Positions 1 through 9,500 of a stretch of DNA of 64,000 nt are shown here, piece by piece. The position numbers were made by a program, and so were the translations under genes. Every line of letters starts with the position of its first letter. The stretch's first letter is position 1. Source of the stretch: JACCSI01 sp035575715. Lineage in GTDB: Bacteria; Acidobacteriota; Vicinamibacteria; Vicinamibacterales; UBA2999. The notes below the pieces were generated by a model, which saw only the letters and a list, made by a program, of their open reading frames with translations, was not told the origin of the DNA and did not search any database. Location of the stretch: assembly GCA_035575715.1 (NCBI GenBank), contig DATLXN010000006.1, positions 62,001-126,000 on the forward strand, read 5' to 3'.

Positions 1-1537
1 CCATGCGGTCGCGCAGGGGTGCCGGCACCGGGTCGAGGATGTTGGCGGTGGTAATGAACAGCACCTCCGACAAATCGAACGGCACATCGAGATAGTGATC
101 GCGAAACGTCGAGTTCTGTTCGGGGTCCAGTACCTCGAGGAGCGCTGATGCCGGATCGCCCCTGAAGTCCGAGCCGAGCTTATCGATCTCGTCGAGGATG
201 AACAGCGGGTTTTTCGATTCGGCGCGGCGGAGACCTTGAACGATCTGACCGGGCAGCGCGCCAATGTAGGTGCGGCGGTGGCCGCGGATTTCCGCTTCGT
301 CGCGCATGCCACCCAGCGAGATGCGGACGAATTTGCGCCCGAGAGAGGTGGCAATCGACCGCGCCAACGATGTCTTACCGACGCCCGGGGGGCCGACAAA
401 ACACAGGATCGGTCCCTTCATCGCCGGGTTGAGCTTGCGAACCGCAAGGTATTCGAGAATGCGGTCTTTGACTTTCTCGAGGCCGGAGTGGTCGTGGTTG
501 AGCACCTCGAGGGTCTTGGGCAGATCGATCACTTCGTCGGTGCGCTTGGACCACGGCAACGCCAGCAGCCAGTCGAGGTAGGTGCGCGATACCGTGTACT
601 CGGCAGCGGCCGGCGGCATCTTGGACAAGCGATCGAGTTCGCGCAACGCCTCTTTCTTGACCGTCTCGGGCATGCCGATGGCTTCGATCTTGGTACGGAG
701 CTCTTCAATTTCTTTGGTCTGATCGTCGCCTTCGCCAAGCTCGCGCTGAATCGCCTTCAGTTGTTCGCGCAGGAAATAATCACGCTGGTTCTTGCCGACC
801 TCGGATTGCACCTGCGACTGGATCTTGGAGCCGAGTTCGAGGACTTCGAGTTCCTTGATCAAGACACGATTGAGCACATCGAGGCGCTGACGCACGTCGA
901 GCGTCTCCAGCACTTCCTGCCGCGTCTCGGTCGAGATCGACCCCAGGCTGGAGGCGATAAAATCGGCCAGCCGTCCTGGCTCGGAAATATTCATCGCCAG
1001 CGTCTGCAGGTCGTCGGACATCAACGGTGAGAGCGACACGATCTGCTGAAAATTCGTCTTGATGTTGCGCTGCAGTGCGTCGATCTCGAGACGGTCTTTG
1101 TCGCCGAGCACCTCCATCGCCTCTTCGACCTTGGCGCGCAGGTAGGGGCGGACGTTGACCAGACCGGTCAAACGAATACGCGTCAGTCCCTGGACGATGA
1201 TCCGCAGGCTGCCATCCGGCAGCTTGAACATCTTGTGGATGTGACTGGCCGTGCCAACGGGATAAAGGTCCGCCTGAAGCGGCTCGTCTTCGGTGGCTTC
1301 GCGCTGCGTGAAGACCGCGATCAAGCTCCCGCTCGAAACCGCCTCGTCAATCAGGCGGACGGAACTCTCGCGAGCCACCGCCAGCGGCATGAAGGAATTG
1401 GGAAAAAGGACGGTGTCGCGCAGCGGTAACACCGGCAGTTCGCCAGGTAGGCGGAACGCGGCATTGTCACTCGAAGAGGCGTCGTCGATCTCGATCGAGG
1501 TCGAAGGCTCTTCGATAGGGTCTGTTTGGTTGGTCAT
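1..1537 (-). CDS. lon: ATP-dependent protease Lon, 5' part (runs off the window)
   Basis: Cytoplasmic AAA+ serine protease that degrades misfolded and regulatory proteins. The visible ~512 residues cover the N-terminal substrate-binding domain (ELPVLPLRDTVLFPNSFMPL, near residue 33), the coiled helical region (FLREQLKAIQRELGEGD) and the AAA+ module with Walker A GPPGVGKTSLARS and Walker B-like FILDEIDKLGSDF. The C-terminal Ser-Lys protease domain lies beyond base 1, so catalytic residues cannot be checked. Start is the ATG at 1537 (MTNQTDPIEE), with only a weak GGCGGA upstream. It follows the DksA-like gene on the same strand but a strong hairpin separates them, so they are probably separate transcripts. 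No heat-shock promoter was recognised. Confidence 0.96.
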   Translation of the reverse strand, partial: MTNQTDPIEEPSTSIEIDDASSSDNAAFRLPGELPVLPLRDTVLFPNSFMPLAVARESSVRLIDEAVSSGSLIAVFTQREATEDEPLQADLYPVGTASHIHKMFKLPDGSLRIIVQGLTRIRLTGLVNVRPYLRAKVEEAMEVLGDKDRLEIDALQRNIKTNFQQIVSLSPLMSDDLQTLAMNISEPGRLADFIASSLGSISTETRQEVLETLDVRQRLDVLNRVLIKELEVLELGSKIQSQVQSEVGKNQRDYFLREQLKAIQRELGEGDDQTKEIEELRTKIEAIGMPETVKKEALRELDRLSKMPPAAAEYTVSRTYLDWLLALPWSKRTDEVIDLPKTLEVLNHDHSGLEKVKDRILEYLAVRKLNPAMKGPILCFVGPPGVGKTSLARSIATSLGRKFVRISLGGMRDEAEIRGHRRTYIGALPGQIVQGLRRAESKNPLFILDEIDKLGSDFRGDPASALLEVLDPEQNSTFRDHYLDVPFDLSEVLFITTANILDPVPAPLRDRM

Positions 1538-1563
1538 CGATCCGCCACTGGAACGTGGGGCGC

Positions 1564-1598
1564 GGAAAAGGGGGGACAGGTGCATGGCACCTGTCCCC
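1564..1598 (-). terminator. Perfect 12-bp hairpin between the DksA-like gene and lon
   Basis: GGGGACAGGTGC and GCACCTGTCCCC face each other across a 3-base centre (1572-1583 and 1587-1598). Read on the minus strand the stem is followed by CCTTTTCC, so it can act as a terminator for the DksA-like gene. The T tract is short, and the GGTGC/GCACC palindrome also resembles a dispersed palindromic repeat, so termination is likely but not certain. Confidence 0.6.
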
Positions 1599-1612
1599 GC
1601 TGCACACTGGGT

Positions 1613-2074
1613 TTATCCCTGCAGGTCGTAAAAGAGGCTGGACGAACCACGGCGCTGCGAGAGCGAGCGCTCACGCTGGGCCGCAATTTCGCGGGCTTCT
1701 TCGCAGTCCTTGCAGCGCACAGCGAAGGGCAACGCGCGCAGACGCGCTTCCGCGATGTCCTCGCCGCATTCAAAGCACAGCCCGTAGCGTCCGTCTTCGA
1801 GGCGGGCCAGCGCTTCGTTAATCTTGTTGAGCGTTTCCGCCTTCATCTGAATGAGGGCCAGTTCGATATCTTCCTGGATGTCGACTTCGGAAGCTTCGCC
1901 TTGATCCATCACCTCGTGAGGCTTCTCCGCGCCGTCAGCTCGGACGCCGCGAATCTTGCCCTGCACTTCGGTGACGAGTTCCGCCTGACGCTCCTGAAGC
2001 ATCTGCTTGAGTTCGTCATACCGGGTACCATCGGGTGCCGCGACTACTGTGGTGCGCTTTGATGCCTTCGCCAT
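1613..2074 (-). CDS. DksA/TraR-family zinc-finger regulator
   Basis: Small protein of about 153 residues (MAKASKRTTVV...) with a long helical, probably coiled-coil N-terminal half and a C-terminal C4 zinc finger, CFECGEDI then CKDCEEAR. In this family the coiled coil enters the RNA polymerase secondary channel and, with ppGpp, alters promoter output. The acidic tip residues that define DksA itself were not verified, so it could equally be a general-stress TraR-like member. The ATG at 2074 is preferred over an in-frame upstream one at 2125 because homology starts at MAKA and an AAGGAG lies about 11 bases upstream. A (p)ppGpp synthetase/hydrolase gene lies 1 kb away, which is consistent with, but does not prove, a stringent-response link. 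Confidence 0.85.
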   Translation of the reverse strand: MAKASKRTTVVAAPDGTRYDELKQMLQERQAELVTEVQGKIRGVRADGAEKPHEVMDQGEASEVDIQEDIELALIQMKAETLNKINEALARLEDGRYGLCFECGEDIAEARLRALPFAVRCKDCEEAREIAAQRERSLSQRRGSSSLFYDLQG

Positions 2075-2517
2075 GATTCCAACCGCTCCTTCCCATGCCT
2101 CCGACCGTTCTGTCGAAGACCGCATGATTGCACTCCCTTACTGCAAGGACAGTGCCTAAAAATGACCGGCGCCGACATGGCCACCGGGAACTCCTACCGA
2201 CCCAACACCGCCTCACCAGGGACTGTATAAGAGAGGCTTTGCGTCCAAACCGGTCGCAAAATTGCACCAGCGGATGCCCCTGGTTGATCGGGTAACTACT
2301 GAAAGGTCAATCACTTACACGAACGACATGAACCCACGTGAGCCACGTCGAACACCGTTCACTGCATTAGACGCCGCACGGACAAATTGGGTTCGCCGAA
2401 GCCACACTGTCGCCTCTTGGGGACAGCGGCAAACGAGGGAAGGTATCACAAAACCAGGCCGTGTGGTAGGATCGGGGTTTCCTTTTTGAACCAGAAAGCG
2501 CTCAGGACGTTCAAGTT
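2075..2517. other. Divergent intergenic region between the DksA-like gene and rpmB
   Basis: No convincing gene. It must hold both divergent promoters. On the minus strand TATACA (about 2226-2231) is a possible -10 for the DksA-like gene, without a clear -35. On the plus strand TAGGAT (2467-2472) is a possible -10 for rpmB. An imperfect 9-bp inverted repeat (2238-2246 with 2252-2260, one mismatch) sits beside the minus-strand candidate. Short open frames here have no start signals or recognisable domains. Confidence 0.5.
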
Positions 2518-2709
2518 ATGGCGAATCGCTGCGATATTTGTGACAAAGGACCAGTTGTCGGCCGGCGCGTCTCACACGCGCACAACGTCAGGCCTCGCCG
2601 GTTCGAACCAAACCTTCAGACTGTCCGGGCGGTCGTCAACGGCGGCATCAAGCGCCTCAAGGTCTGCACTCGCTGCATCCGTTCCTCCAAGGTCGTCAAG
2701 GCCGCGTAG
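2518..2709 (+). CDS. rpmB: 50S ribosomal protein L28
   Basis: Structural protein of the large ribosomal subunit. The 63-residue product has the family start MANRCDICDKGPVVG and core RRFEPNLQTVRAVVNGG. Four cysteines in two CxxC pairs (residues 5/8 and a CTRC near the C-terminus) mark the zinc-binding form; the paralogous zinc-free form lacks them. Length is normal. The stop codon overlaps the GTG start of ridA by one base (TAGTG), so translation of the two is probably coupled. The usual rpmG partner is not next to it. Confidence 0.97.
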   Translation: MANRCDICDKGPVVGRRVSHAHNVRPRRFEPNLQTVRAVVNGGIKRLKVCTRCIRSSKVVKAA

Positions 2710-3095
2710 TGTCGGACCGTCAGGCGGTTGTGTCACCCACGGCGGCCGCCGCCATCGGTCCCTATTCCCCCGCGATCCGCGTCGGCAATCTGCTGTTCCT
2801 GTCGGGCCAGATCCCGCTTGACCCGGCCACTGGCCAGGTCGTCAACGGCGACATTCGCGTCCAGACGACACGGGTGCTCGACTCGATGGGGGAATTACTG
2901 CGGGCCGGCGGCGCCGAGTTCCGCCATGTCGCCCGCACCACGATTTTCCTCGCCGACCTCGCCGACTTCGCAGTGGTCAACGAAATTTACGCCACGTATT
3001 TCTCGCAACCGTATCCGGCGCGAGCGACGGTGCAGGTGGCGCGCCTGCCGCGCGACGTGCGGGTCGAAATCGACGCCATCGCGGTTATCGCGTAG
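2709..3095 (+). CDS. ridA: RidA/YjgF-family enamine/imine deaminase
   Basis: About 128 residues of the RidA (Rid/YER057c/UK114) fold. The family hydrolyses reactive 2-aminoacrylate-type enamines and imines released by PLP enzymes, protecting those enzymes; it acts as a cytoplasmic trimer. Recognisable segments are AIGPYSPAIRVGNLLFLSGQ, the signature near the C-terminus around YPARATVQVARLPRDVRVEI with the conserved Arg, and the normal length. Start is GTG at 2709, overlapping the rpmB stop. Its 3' end overlaps the convergent rsh gene by 11 bases. RidA is inferred rather than another Rid subgroup because the Arg of ATVQV-type active sites is present. Confidence 0.93.
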   Translation: MSDRQAVVSPTAAAAIGPYSPAIRVGNLLFLSGQIPLDPATGQVVNGDIRVQTTRVLDSMGELLRAGGAEFRHVARTTIFLADLADFAVVNEIYATYFSQPYPARATVQVARLPRDVRVEIDAIAVIA

Positions 3096-5256
3096 CGCTT
3101 CGCTCCACTCCTAGCACCCCCTCGACGCCCCGGATCGACTTGATCACCCGTTCGAGGTGTTTCACGTCCTGGATTTCCACCGTCATATCGATGCGGGCCT
3201 GGTGATCTTCGGCGCGGGCGGTCGCCTCCAGATTGATGATGTTGGTATTGATGTCCGCGATCCGCGAGCTCAATTCGGCGATCATCCCCTTCCGATCCTC
3301 CACCTGCATCGTCAAGCGCACGGTATACGGCGCCACGTCGGTGCCCTTGTCCCACTCGACCTCGATCCGCCGCTCGGGGTCGTATTGAAGATTCAGCACG
3401 TTCGAGCATTTCTCGGAATGGACCGACACGCCTTTGCCACGCGTGATATAGCCGATGATCTTTTCGCCGCGGATGGGATTGCAGCAGCGGGCGCGAAAGA
3501 CCATCAGGTCATCGATGCCGCGGACGACAATCCGATCGGTGGTCGCTGCGGTCGGCGTCAACGCCCGTTTGACCGCCGACACCACCGGGTGATCGGGGAC
3601 CTTCTCCTTGAGCTCGCCTTGCGGCACCAGCTTGTCGAGGACCTGCCGGACTGAAACCTTGCCGTAGCCGATCTGCGCGAACAGTTCGTCGTTCTGAAAG
3701 CCGAACTCGTGCGCGACCTTGGCCAGCCGCTCGGGATCGAGCAGCTTGGTCATATTCAAATCGTAACGGCGCGCTTCTTTCTCGACCAACTTGCGGCCAA
3801 GCTCAATCGACCGCTCCTTTTCCTCGGCCTGAATCAGGTGCTTGATGCGTTGCCGGGCGCGTGAGGTCGCGGCAAAGTTCAGCCAGTCGCGGCTCGGCTT
3901 ATGGCCGACGGTGGTCAGGATCTCCACGATGTCGCCGTTTTTCAGCTTGGTGCGCAGGGGCACCATCCGCCCATTGACCCTTGCGCCGACGCATTGATGA
4001 CCAACGTCGGTGTGGATCGAATACGCGAAGTCGACCGGTGTCGACCCCCGCGGCAAGACCTTGACCTGGCCGCGCGGCGTAAAAGTGTAGACCTCCTCGG
4101 GGTATAGGTCGATCTTCAGGTTGGCGAGAAATTCCTGCGGGTCACGAACTTCCTGCTGCCACTCGAGGAGCTGTCGTAACCACTGGAAATATTGCTCGTC
4201 GCGTCCGGCACCGACCCGGCCCTCCTTGTATTTCCAATGCGCCGCGATGCCTTCTTCGGCGCGGCTGTCCATCTCCTCCGTGCGAATCTGCACCTCGAAG
4301 GGAAAGCCATGGTCACTGATCACCGACGTGTGCAGCGACTGGTAGCCATTGGGACGCGGCATCGCGATCAGGTCTTTGATCCGTCCGGGGACCGGCGACC
4401 ACGTCTGGTGAATGATCCCCAGCGCTGCATAACAGTCTTTGACGCTTTGCGTGACGATGCGCAGCGCGACGAAGTCATAGACCTGCTCGAGATCGATCTT
4501 CTGGCGTTTGAGTTTCAGCCAGATGCTGAACAGCCGTTTGATCCGCCCGTCGATGCGAATCACCGGGACCTGGGCATCCTGCAGCTTGGCGCGAATCTCG
4601 GCGAGGAGGTCCTCGATGACGCCTTCGGTCGCGCGGCGCTTCCCCTCAACGCGGGTGTGCAGCGACTCATAGGCCGTCGGCTCGAGATACTTGAACGACA
4701 GCTCCTCGAGCTCGTTCTTCATCTTGGCCATGCCGAGGCGATTGGCGATCGGCGCGTAAATGTCCAGCGTCTCCTGCGCCGTGCGCACGCGACGGTCGTC
4801 GGACATGTACTGCAGCGTCCGCATGTTGTGCAGACGGTCGGCGAGCTTGACCAGGATGACGCGGATATCGTCGACCATGGCCAGCAGCATCTTGCGGAAA
4901 TTCTCGACCTGTCGTTCTTCGCTGGTCGAAAACTCCGGCATCGTGCTGATCTTCGTGACCCCTTCGACGATGTGCGCGATCTCGTCGCCAAAGGTCGCCC
5001 CGATCCGCTCGATGGTGGTCAGCGTATCTTCGACGACGTCGTGCAACAGTCCGGACGCGACACAGACGACGTCCAGTTTCATGTCGGCGAGAATATCCGC
5101 GACCTCGAGTGGATGCACCAGGTAGGGCTCGCCCGAGTGGCGCACCTGTCCCTTGTGCTCGAGGGCCGAAAACACATAGGCCCGCCGGAGCAACTCGAGG
5201 TCGGCGTCGGGGCTGTAGCCCCGGACCTTCTCCAGCAGGTCCTCGAATCGAATCAT
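3085..5256 (-). CDS. rsh: Bifunctional (p)ppGpp synthetase/hydrolase (RelA/SpoT family)
   Basis: Long RSH enzyme of 723 residues controlling the stringent alarmone. Domains in order: HD hydrolase (residues about 25-180; HD at 72-73 in GLLHDVVED), synthetase (about 230-350; NGYQSLHTSV and EVQIRTEEMDSRAE), TGS (about 385-445), helical/zinc-finger-type region with CCNPIRGE, and a C-terminal ACT domain. The RIKD motif (RXKD class) beside the synthetase site and the intact HD box indicate a bifunctional enzyme rather than a synthetase-only RelA. Start ATG 5256 gives MIRFEDLLEK. It is the only RSH in view, as is usual outside the gammaproteobacteria and relatives. Confidence 0.96.
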   Translation of the reverse strand: MIRFEDLLEKVRGYSPDADLELLRRAYVFSALEHKGQVRHSGEPYLVHPLEVADILADMKLDVVCVASGLLHDVVEDTLTTIERIGATFGDEIAHIVEGVTKISTMPEFSTSEERQVENFRKMLLAMVDDIRVILVKLADRLHNMRTLQYMSDDRRVRTAQETLDIYAPIANRLGMAKMKNELEELSFKYLEPTAYESLHTRVEGKRRATEGVIEDLLAEIRAKLQDAQVPVIRIDGRIKRLFSIWLKLKRQKIDLEQVYDFVALRIVTQSVKDCYAALGIIHQTWSPVPGRIKDLIAMPRPNGYQSLHTSVISDHGFPFEVQIRTEEMDSRAEEGIAAHWKYKEGRVGAGRDEQYFQWLRQLLEWQQEVRDPQEFLANLKIDLYPEEVYTFTPRGQVKVLPRGSTPVDFAYSIHTDVGHQCVGARVNGRMVPLRTKLKNGDIVEILTTVGHKPSRDWLNFAATSRARQRIKHLIQAEEKERSIELGRKLVEKEARRYDLNMTKLLDPERLAKVAHEFGFQNDELFAQIGYGKVSVRQVLDKLVPQGELKEKVPDHPVVSAVKRALTPTAATTDRIVVRGIDDLMVFRARCCNPIRGEKIIGYITRGKGVSVHSEKCSNVLNLQYDPERRIEVEWDKGTDVAPYTVRLTMQVEDRKGMIAELSSRIADINTNIINLEATARAEDHQARIDMTVEIQDVKHLERVIKSIRGVEGVLGVERSATR

Positions 5257-5283
5257 GCGTGCCGGTGTCTAAACCTTTAAGGG

Positions 5284-5346
5284 CCCAGGGATCAGGCCCT
5301 GGGCGTTCCAGGAATTCCGGGTGAGCCCTGGGGCCTGATCCCTGGG
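5284..5346. repeat. 15-bp perfect inverted repeat upstream of rsh
   Basis: CCCAGGGATCAGGCC (5284-5298) is the exact reverse complement of GGCCTGATCCCTGGG (5332-5346), with a 33-base loop. The left arm is itself part of a shorter palindrome (CCAGGGATCAGGCCCTGG). It lies between the divergent rsh and the TPR lipoprotein promoters. It looks like a REP-type palindromic element; a regulatory role is only possible, not shown. Confidence 0.6.
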
Positions 5347-5370
5347 ACCTGATGATGATAGGGGTCGAGG

Positions 5371-5400
5371 TTGCGAGGGGTCAAGAAACGAGGCTATACT
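5371..5400 (+). promoter_or_regulatory. Candidate sigma-70 promoter of the TPR lipoprotein gene
   Basis: TTGCGA (5371-5376), an 18-base spacer and TATACT (5395-5400) match the housekeeping promoter pattern. A transcript starting near 5407 would carry a leader of about 60 bases before the start codon. Confidence 0.5.
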
Positions 5401-5468
5401 CGCCCCTCTTAAGGGCTCTTGGACAGGTCCTATTAGGTCAACGTTCGCTGGAATTTCTGGGGGAAATG

Positions 5469-6413
5469 ATGAAGATCGGGTCTTCGACCGCCCGCGTAGT
5501 CTGTGTGCTCGGGCTGGGTGTCGCACTGAGCGGCTGCGGCTACATGAATGAAATTCGCGCCAAGAAAGTCAGCAAGGACGCCAACGCGCTCTATGCCAAG
5601 AGCGATTGGCGGGCTGCTGCCGCCAAGTACGAGGAAGCGATCCAGTTGTTTCCGGAAAACGGCGATCTGTATTTCTACCTCGCCAACTCGTACGACAACA
5701 TGTATCGCCCGACCCGAAAAGGCGAGGCGAATAACGACTCGTATCTCGAAAAGGCCATCGCCAACTACAAGCTGGGCGCCGAGCAGGCCGACACGCCGAT
5801 CGTCAAGCAGCGCTCACTGCAGTACCTGGTCAATGCCTACGGGCCGGACAAGTTGAACGACCCGACCCAGGCCGAACCGGTGGTCAAGGCGATGATCGAG
5901 CTCGAACCGACCGAGCCAACCAACTATTTCGCGCTCGCCAAGATCTACGCCGATTCAGGCGAATACGAACTGGCCGAGCAGACCTACCTCAAAGCCAAGG
6001 AAGTCAAGCCCAACGATCCGGCGGTGTATATGCAGTTGGCGGGTTACTACAACAGCCAGGGTGAATTCGAGAAGACGATCGGCGCCGTGGAAGAACGCAC
6101 TCGCGTCGAGCCGAACAACCCCGAGGCCTTCCAGACGCTGGCCACCTACTACTGGGACAAGGCCTACCGTGACTTCCGTTTGAGCGACAAGCAAAAGATG
6201 GATTACGTGCTCAAGGGCATCCAGGCGACCGACAAGGCCATCGAGATCAAGAGCGACTACATGGAAGCGATCGCCTACAAGAATCTCTTGCTCCGCCTCC
6301 AGGCCAACCTCGAGAAGGAGCCGGCCAAGCAGCAAGCCCTGCTGCGTCAGGCCGACCAGCTGCGCAACCGGGCCGAGGAACTCCGCAAGCAGAAGGCTGC
6401 CGGCACGCAATAA
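5469..6413 (+). CDS. TPR-repeat lipoprotein
   Basis: About 314 residues beginning MKIGSSTARVV, with a lipoprotein signal ending in the lipobox LSGC (Cys about 21), so it is probably anchored in the inner or outer membrane facing the periplasm. The rest is a row of TPR-like helical pairs (for example WRAAAAKYEEAIQLFPENGD and the block around PNNPEAFQTLATYYWDKAYR). TPR arrays bind protein partners; the partner is unknown. A GGGGG tract 5 bases before the second of two adjacent ATGs favours 5469 over 5466. A strong terminator follows, so it is monocistronic. Confidence 0.85.
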   Translation: MKIGSSTARVVCVLGLGVALSGCGYMNEIRAKKVSKDANALYAKSDWRAAAAKYEEAIQLFPENGDLYFYLANSYDNMYRPTRKGEANNDSYLEKAIANYKLGAEQADTPIVKQRSLQYLVNAYGPDKLNDPTQAEPVVKAMIELEPTEPTNYFALAKIYADSGEYELAEQTYLKAKEVKPNDPAVYMQLAGYYNSQGEFEKTIGAVEERTRVEPNNPEAFQTLATYYWDKAYRDFRLSDKQKMDYVLKGIQATDKAIEIKSDYMEAIAYKNLLLRLQANLEKEPAKQQALLRQADQLRNRAEELRKQKAAGTQ

Positions 6414-6440
6414 TCCGGTCGTCGGCTTAGCACAATCAGG

Positions 6441-6473
6441 GGCCGTTCCGCACTGCGGGACGGCCTTTTTTTC
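6441..6473 (+). terminator. Rho-independent terminator after the TPR lipoprotein gene
   Basis: GGCCGTTCCGCA pairs with TGCGGGACGGCC (one G-T wobble) and is followed by seven T residues: a textbook intrinsic terminator for the upstream gene. Confidence 0.9.
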
Positions 6474-6577
6474 GTTTACCCATCCGTAACGGGCGGGTGA
6501 TATCTTCAATCGTTCCAGCGCCAATGGTGCCGACCGCACCGGCCATCCCGACGCCCAACGAATACGAGAGGACTGCG

Positions 6578-9500
6578 ATGATAGAGACCCACGCCGTGGT
6601 GAGAGCCGCTTGCCGGAGGCTTGCCTTGATAACGCTATGCGGACTGTTGTGGCCGACCGGGCAGGTGCTCGCGCAGGGCGTCACCACCGGTCAGATCTCG
6701 GGGGTGGTGACCGACGCCAAGCAGCAGCCGATTGCCGGGGCCAGCGTCATCGCGATTCATGAGCCATCCGGGACGAGCTACGAAGCCACGAGCCGCGCCG
6801 ACGGACGGTTTTTCGTCCCCAACATGCGCGTCGGCGGACCCTACACCGTGATGGTGACCTACGTCGGGGCCGGCACCGCGTTCGAACCGCAGACGCAGCA
6901 GGACGTCATGGTCAATCTCGGGGTCGCCACTGATCTGCCGATTACTGTGCGTGCGATTTCGGTCCAGGAAACTGTGACCGTCACTGCGCAATCCGACACC
7001 GTCTTCAGCTCGGCCCGCACCGGCGCGGCGACGTCAGTAAGCCGCGCCGAGTTGGCGACGATCCCGACCGTCTCCGGGCGTATCAACGACATCACCCGCC
7101 TCACGCCGCAAGCGAGCGGTATGTCCTTCGGTGGCCAGGACAATCGCCTCAACAACATCACCGTCGATGGGTCTTACTTTAATAACTCGTTCGGCTTGGC
7201 GGGCGCTCCCGGCGAGCGTACCGGCGTCGCGCCGATTTCCCTCGAAGCAATCGAACAGGTCCAGGTCAATGTCGCGCCGTTTGATGTCCGCCAAGGCAAC
7301 TTTGTCGGCGCCGGCGTCAACACGGTCACCCGGAGCGGGACCAATCGTTTGACCGGGTCGGTCTTCCACCGGTTCCGCAATAACGACTTTGTCGGCACGG
7401 AAGCTGCCGGACTGCCCTTCAACCCGGGGTTGTTCAATTTCCGCAACACCGGCGGGTGGGTGTCCGGCCCAATCATCAAGAATCGACTCTTCGCGTTCGG
7501 CAACTACGAGAACGAAAGGGATTCGCGGCCGTTGACGACCTTCACGGCCAACGCCGGGGGCGAAACGGTCGGCGGCCAGAAGACACGGGTGCTGTCCTCA
7601 GACCTCGCGCAAATCAGTGCCCTGCTGGCGCAGCGGTTTCAGTACGAAACCGGACCCTTTGAAAACTACGACGACCTGACCCCGGTCAAGCGCTTTCTAC
7701 TGCGCAACGACGTGAACCTCGGCAACAACAACAAGGTCAGCTTCCGCTATAACCACCTCGATTCGAGCACCGATGTCGGGATCTCCGGGTCGACGTCGGC
7801 AGGATTTGGTCGCGGTTCGGGCACCACCAACTTCCTCAGTTTCCAGAACTCCAACTATCAGATTCTCGAGAACATCCGGTCGGGCATCGGCGAATGGAAC
7901 TCGATCCTCGGTTCGAGCATGTCGAACAGCCTGATCATCGGCTATACCAAGCAGGACGAAAGCCGCGCCTCGCGTGGCTCGGTGTTCCCGCTGGTGGATA
8001 TCTTCGAGAGTGGCCAGTCGTACACGTCGTTCGGCTCCGAGCCCTTCACGCCGAATAACGAACTGCGCTACAACACCTTTCAGTTGCAGGACAACTTCAC
8101 CCGCTTCGGGAACAAGCACTCGCTGACGTTCGGCGTCAGCCTTGAGCGGTATGAGTCGGCAAACGTGTTCTTTCCGGTATCTCAGAGCGCCTACGTCTAC
8201 AACTCGCTCAACGACTTCTACACCGACGCCAACGACTTCGCAGCCAATCCGAATCGCACGGTCTCGCCAGTCACTCTGCGTCTCTTTCAAGTGCGCTACA
8301 TCAATATCCCGGGGCTCGACAAACCGGTCCAGCCGCTCGAAGTCCTCTACGGCGGCGCCTATGCCCAGGACGAGTGGCGACCCAATTCGCGGATGACGGT
8401 CACTGCCGGCTTGCGCCTCGATGTCCCGAAGTTCGGCGAAACGGGTTTCGCCAACAGCAATGCTGACAGTCTGACCTTCCGTGATGAAAACGGGCAAGGC
8501 GTGCAATATTCCACCGGCGCGCTGCCCGACCCGACAATCCTGTGGTCGCCGCGCGTCGGCCTCAACTGGGACGTCTTCGGTACGCAACGGACGCAGGTCC
8601 GCGGCGGCACCGGCATCTTTACCGGCCGCCCAGCCTATGTCTGGATCTCGAATCAGATTGGGAACACCGGAGTCCTGACCGGTTTTGAGGAGGTCGGCCG
8701 CGTCGGCGGTACGACGACCCGACCATTCAGTCCGGATCCCAACCGCTACAAGCCCGCCAATGTCACCGGCGCCCCGGCCCCCAGCTATGAATTGGCCCTT
8801 ACCGATCCGGATTTCAAGTTCCCGCAAATCTGGCGCAGCAACGTCGCTGTCGACCATCGCCTGCCGTGGAAGATCACCGCGACTGGCGAATTCCTCTATA
8901 ACAAGGACGTCAACGGCGTCTATTACATCAACGCCAACCTGCCGGAGGCGCAGACGACCTTCGCTGGTGTCGACAACCGGCCACGGTGGACCAACAATCG
9001 CATTCACGCGAATATTCCGAACGCGACGGTGCTGAAGAATCAGAGCGTCGGCTCGTCATGGAACCTGGCTGGCACGTTGGCCAAGACCACCACCTTCGGC
9101 CTGGCAATGCGCGGCGCCTACAGCTACAACCGGTCGCGAAACACGGTCGACCCCGGGTCGGTGGCATTCGGTTCATGGAGCAGCAACCCCCATTCCGGCG
9201 ATCCCAACAACCCGGGCGTCGCCAACTCGACGCCGTTCGGAGGCTCATTGGGACATCGCGTCTTCGCCCTGGTCTCCTACAATAAGCGGTGGGCGCGCTT
9301 CGGCGGCACGTCGATTTCGATGTTCTACGAAGGTCGCAATAACGGCAATACCCACTACACCTTCGCCACCGACATGAATCGCGACGGCGGATCGGGCAAC
9401 GACCTGGTCTACATCCATCGTGACGTCTCGGAGATGAACTTCGTGGAGTTCAGGCACACCAATGGTCGCGTCTTTTCCCCAGCCGAACAGGCGCAGGCGT

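Noticed and set aside
236..1030. 264-codon open frame opposite lon
   Set aside because: High-GC antisense shadow of a clear lon reading frame; His/Arg/Gln-rich with no domain.
2590..2625. GGTTCGAACC as a tRNA T-arm
   Set aside because: Lies within the rpmB coding sequence; no acceptor stem or anticodon arm around it.
4192..5280. 362-codon open frame opposite rsh
   Set aside because: Antisense to a well-conserved RSH gene; composition is typical of complement-strand frames.
7697..9007. 436-codon open frame opposite the TonB-dependent receptor
   Set aside because: Runs antisense to the barrel-coding region; no signal, domain or ribosome-binding site.
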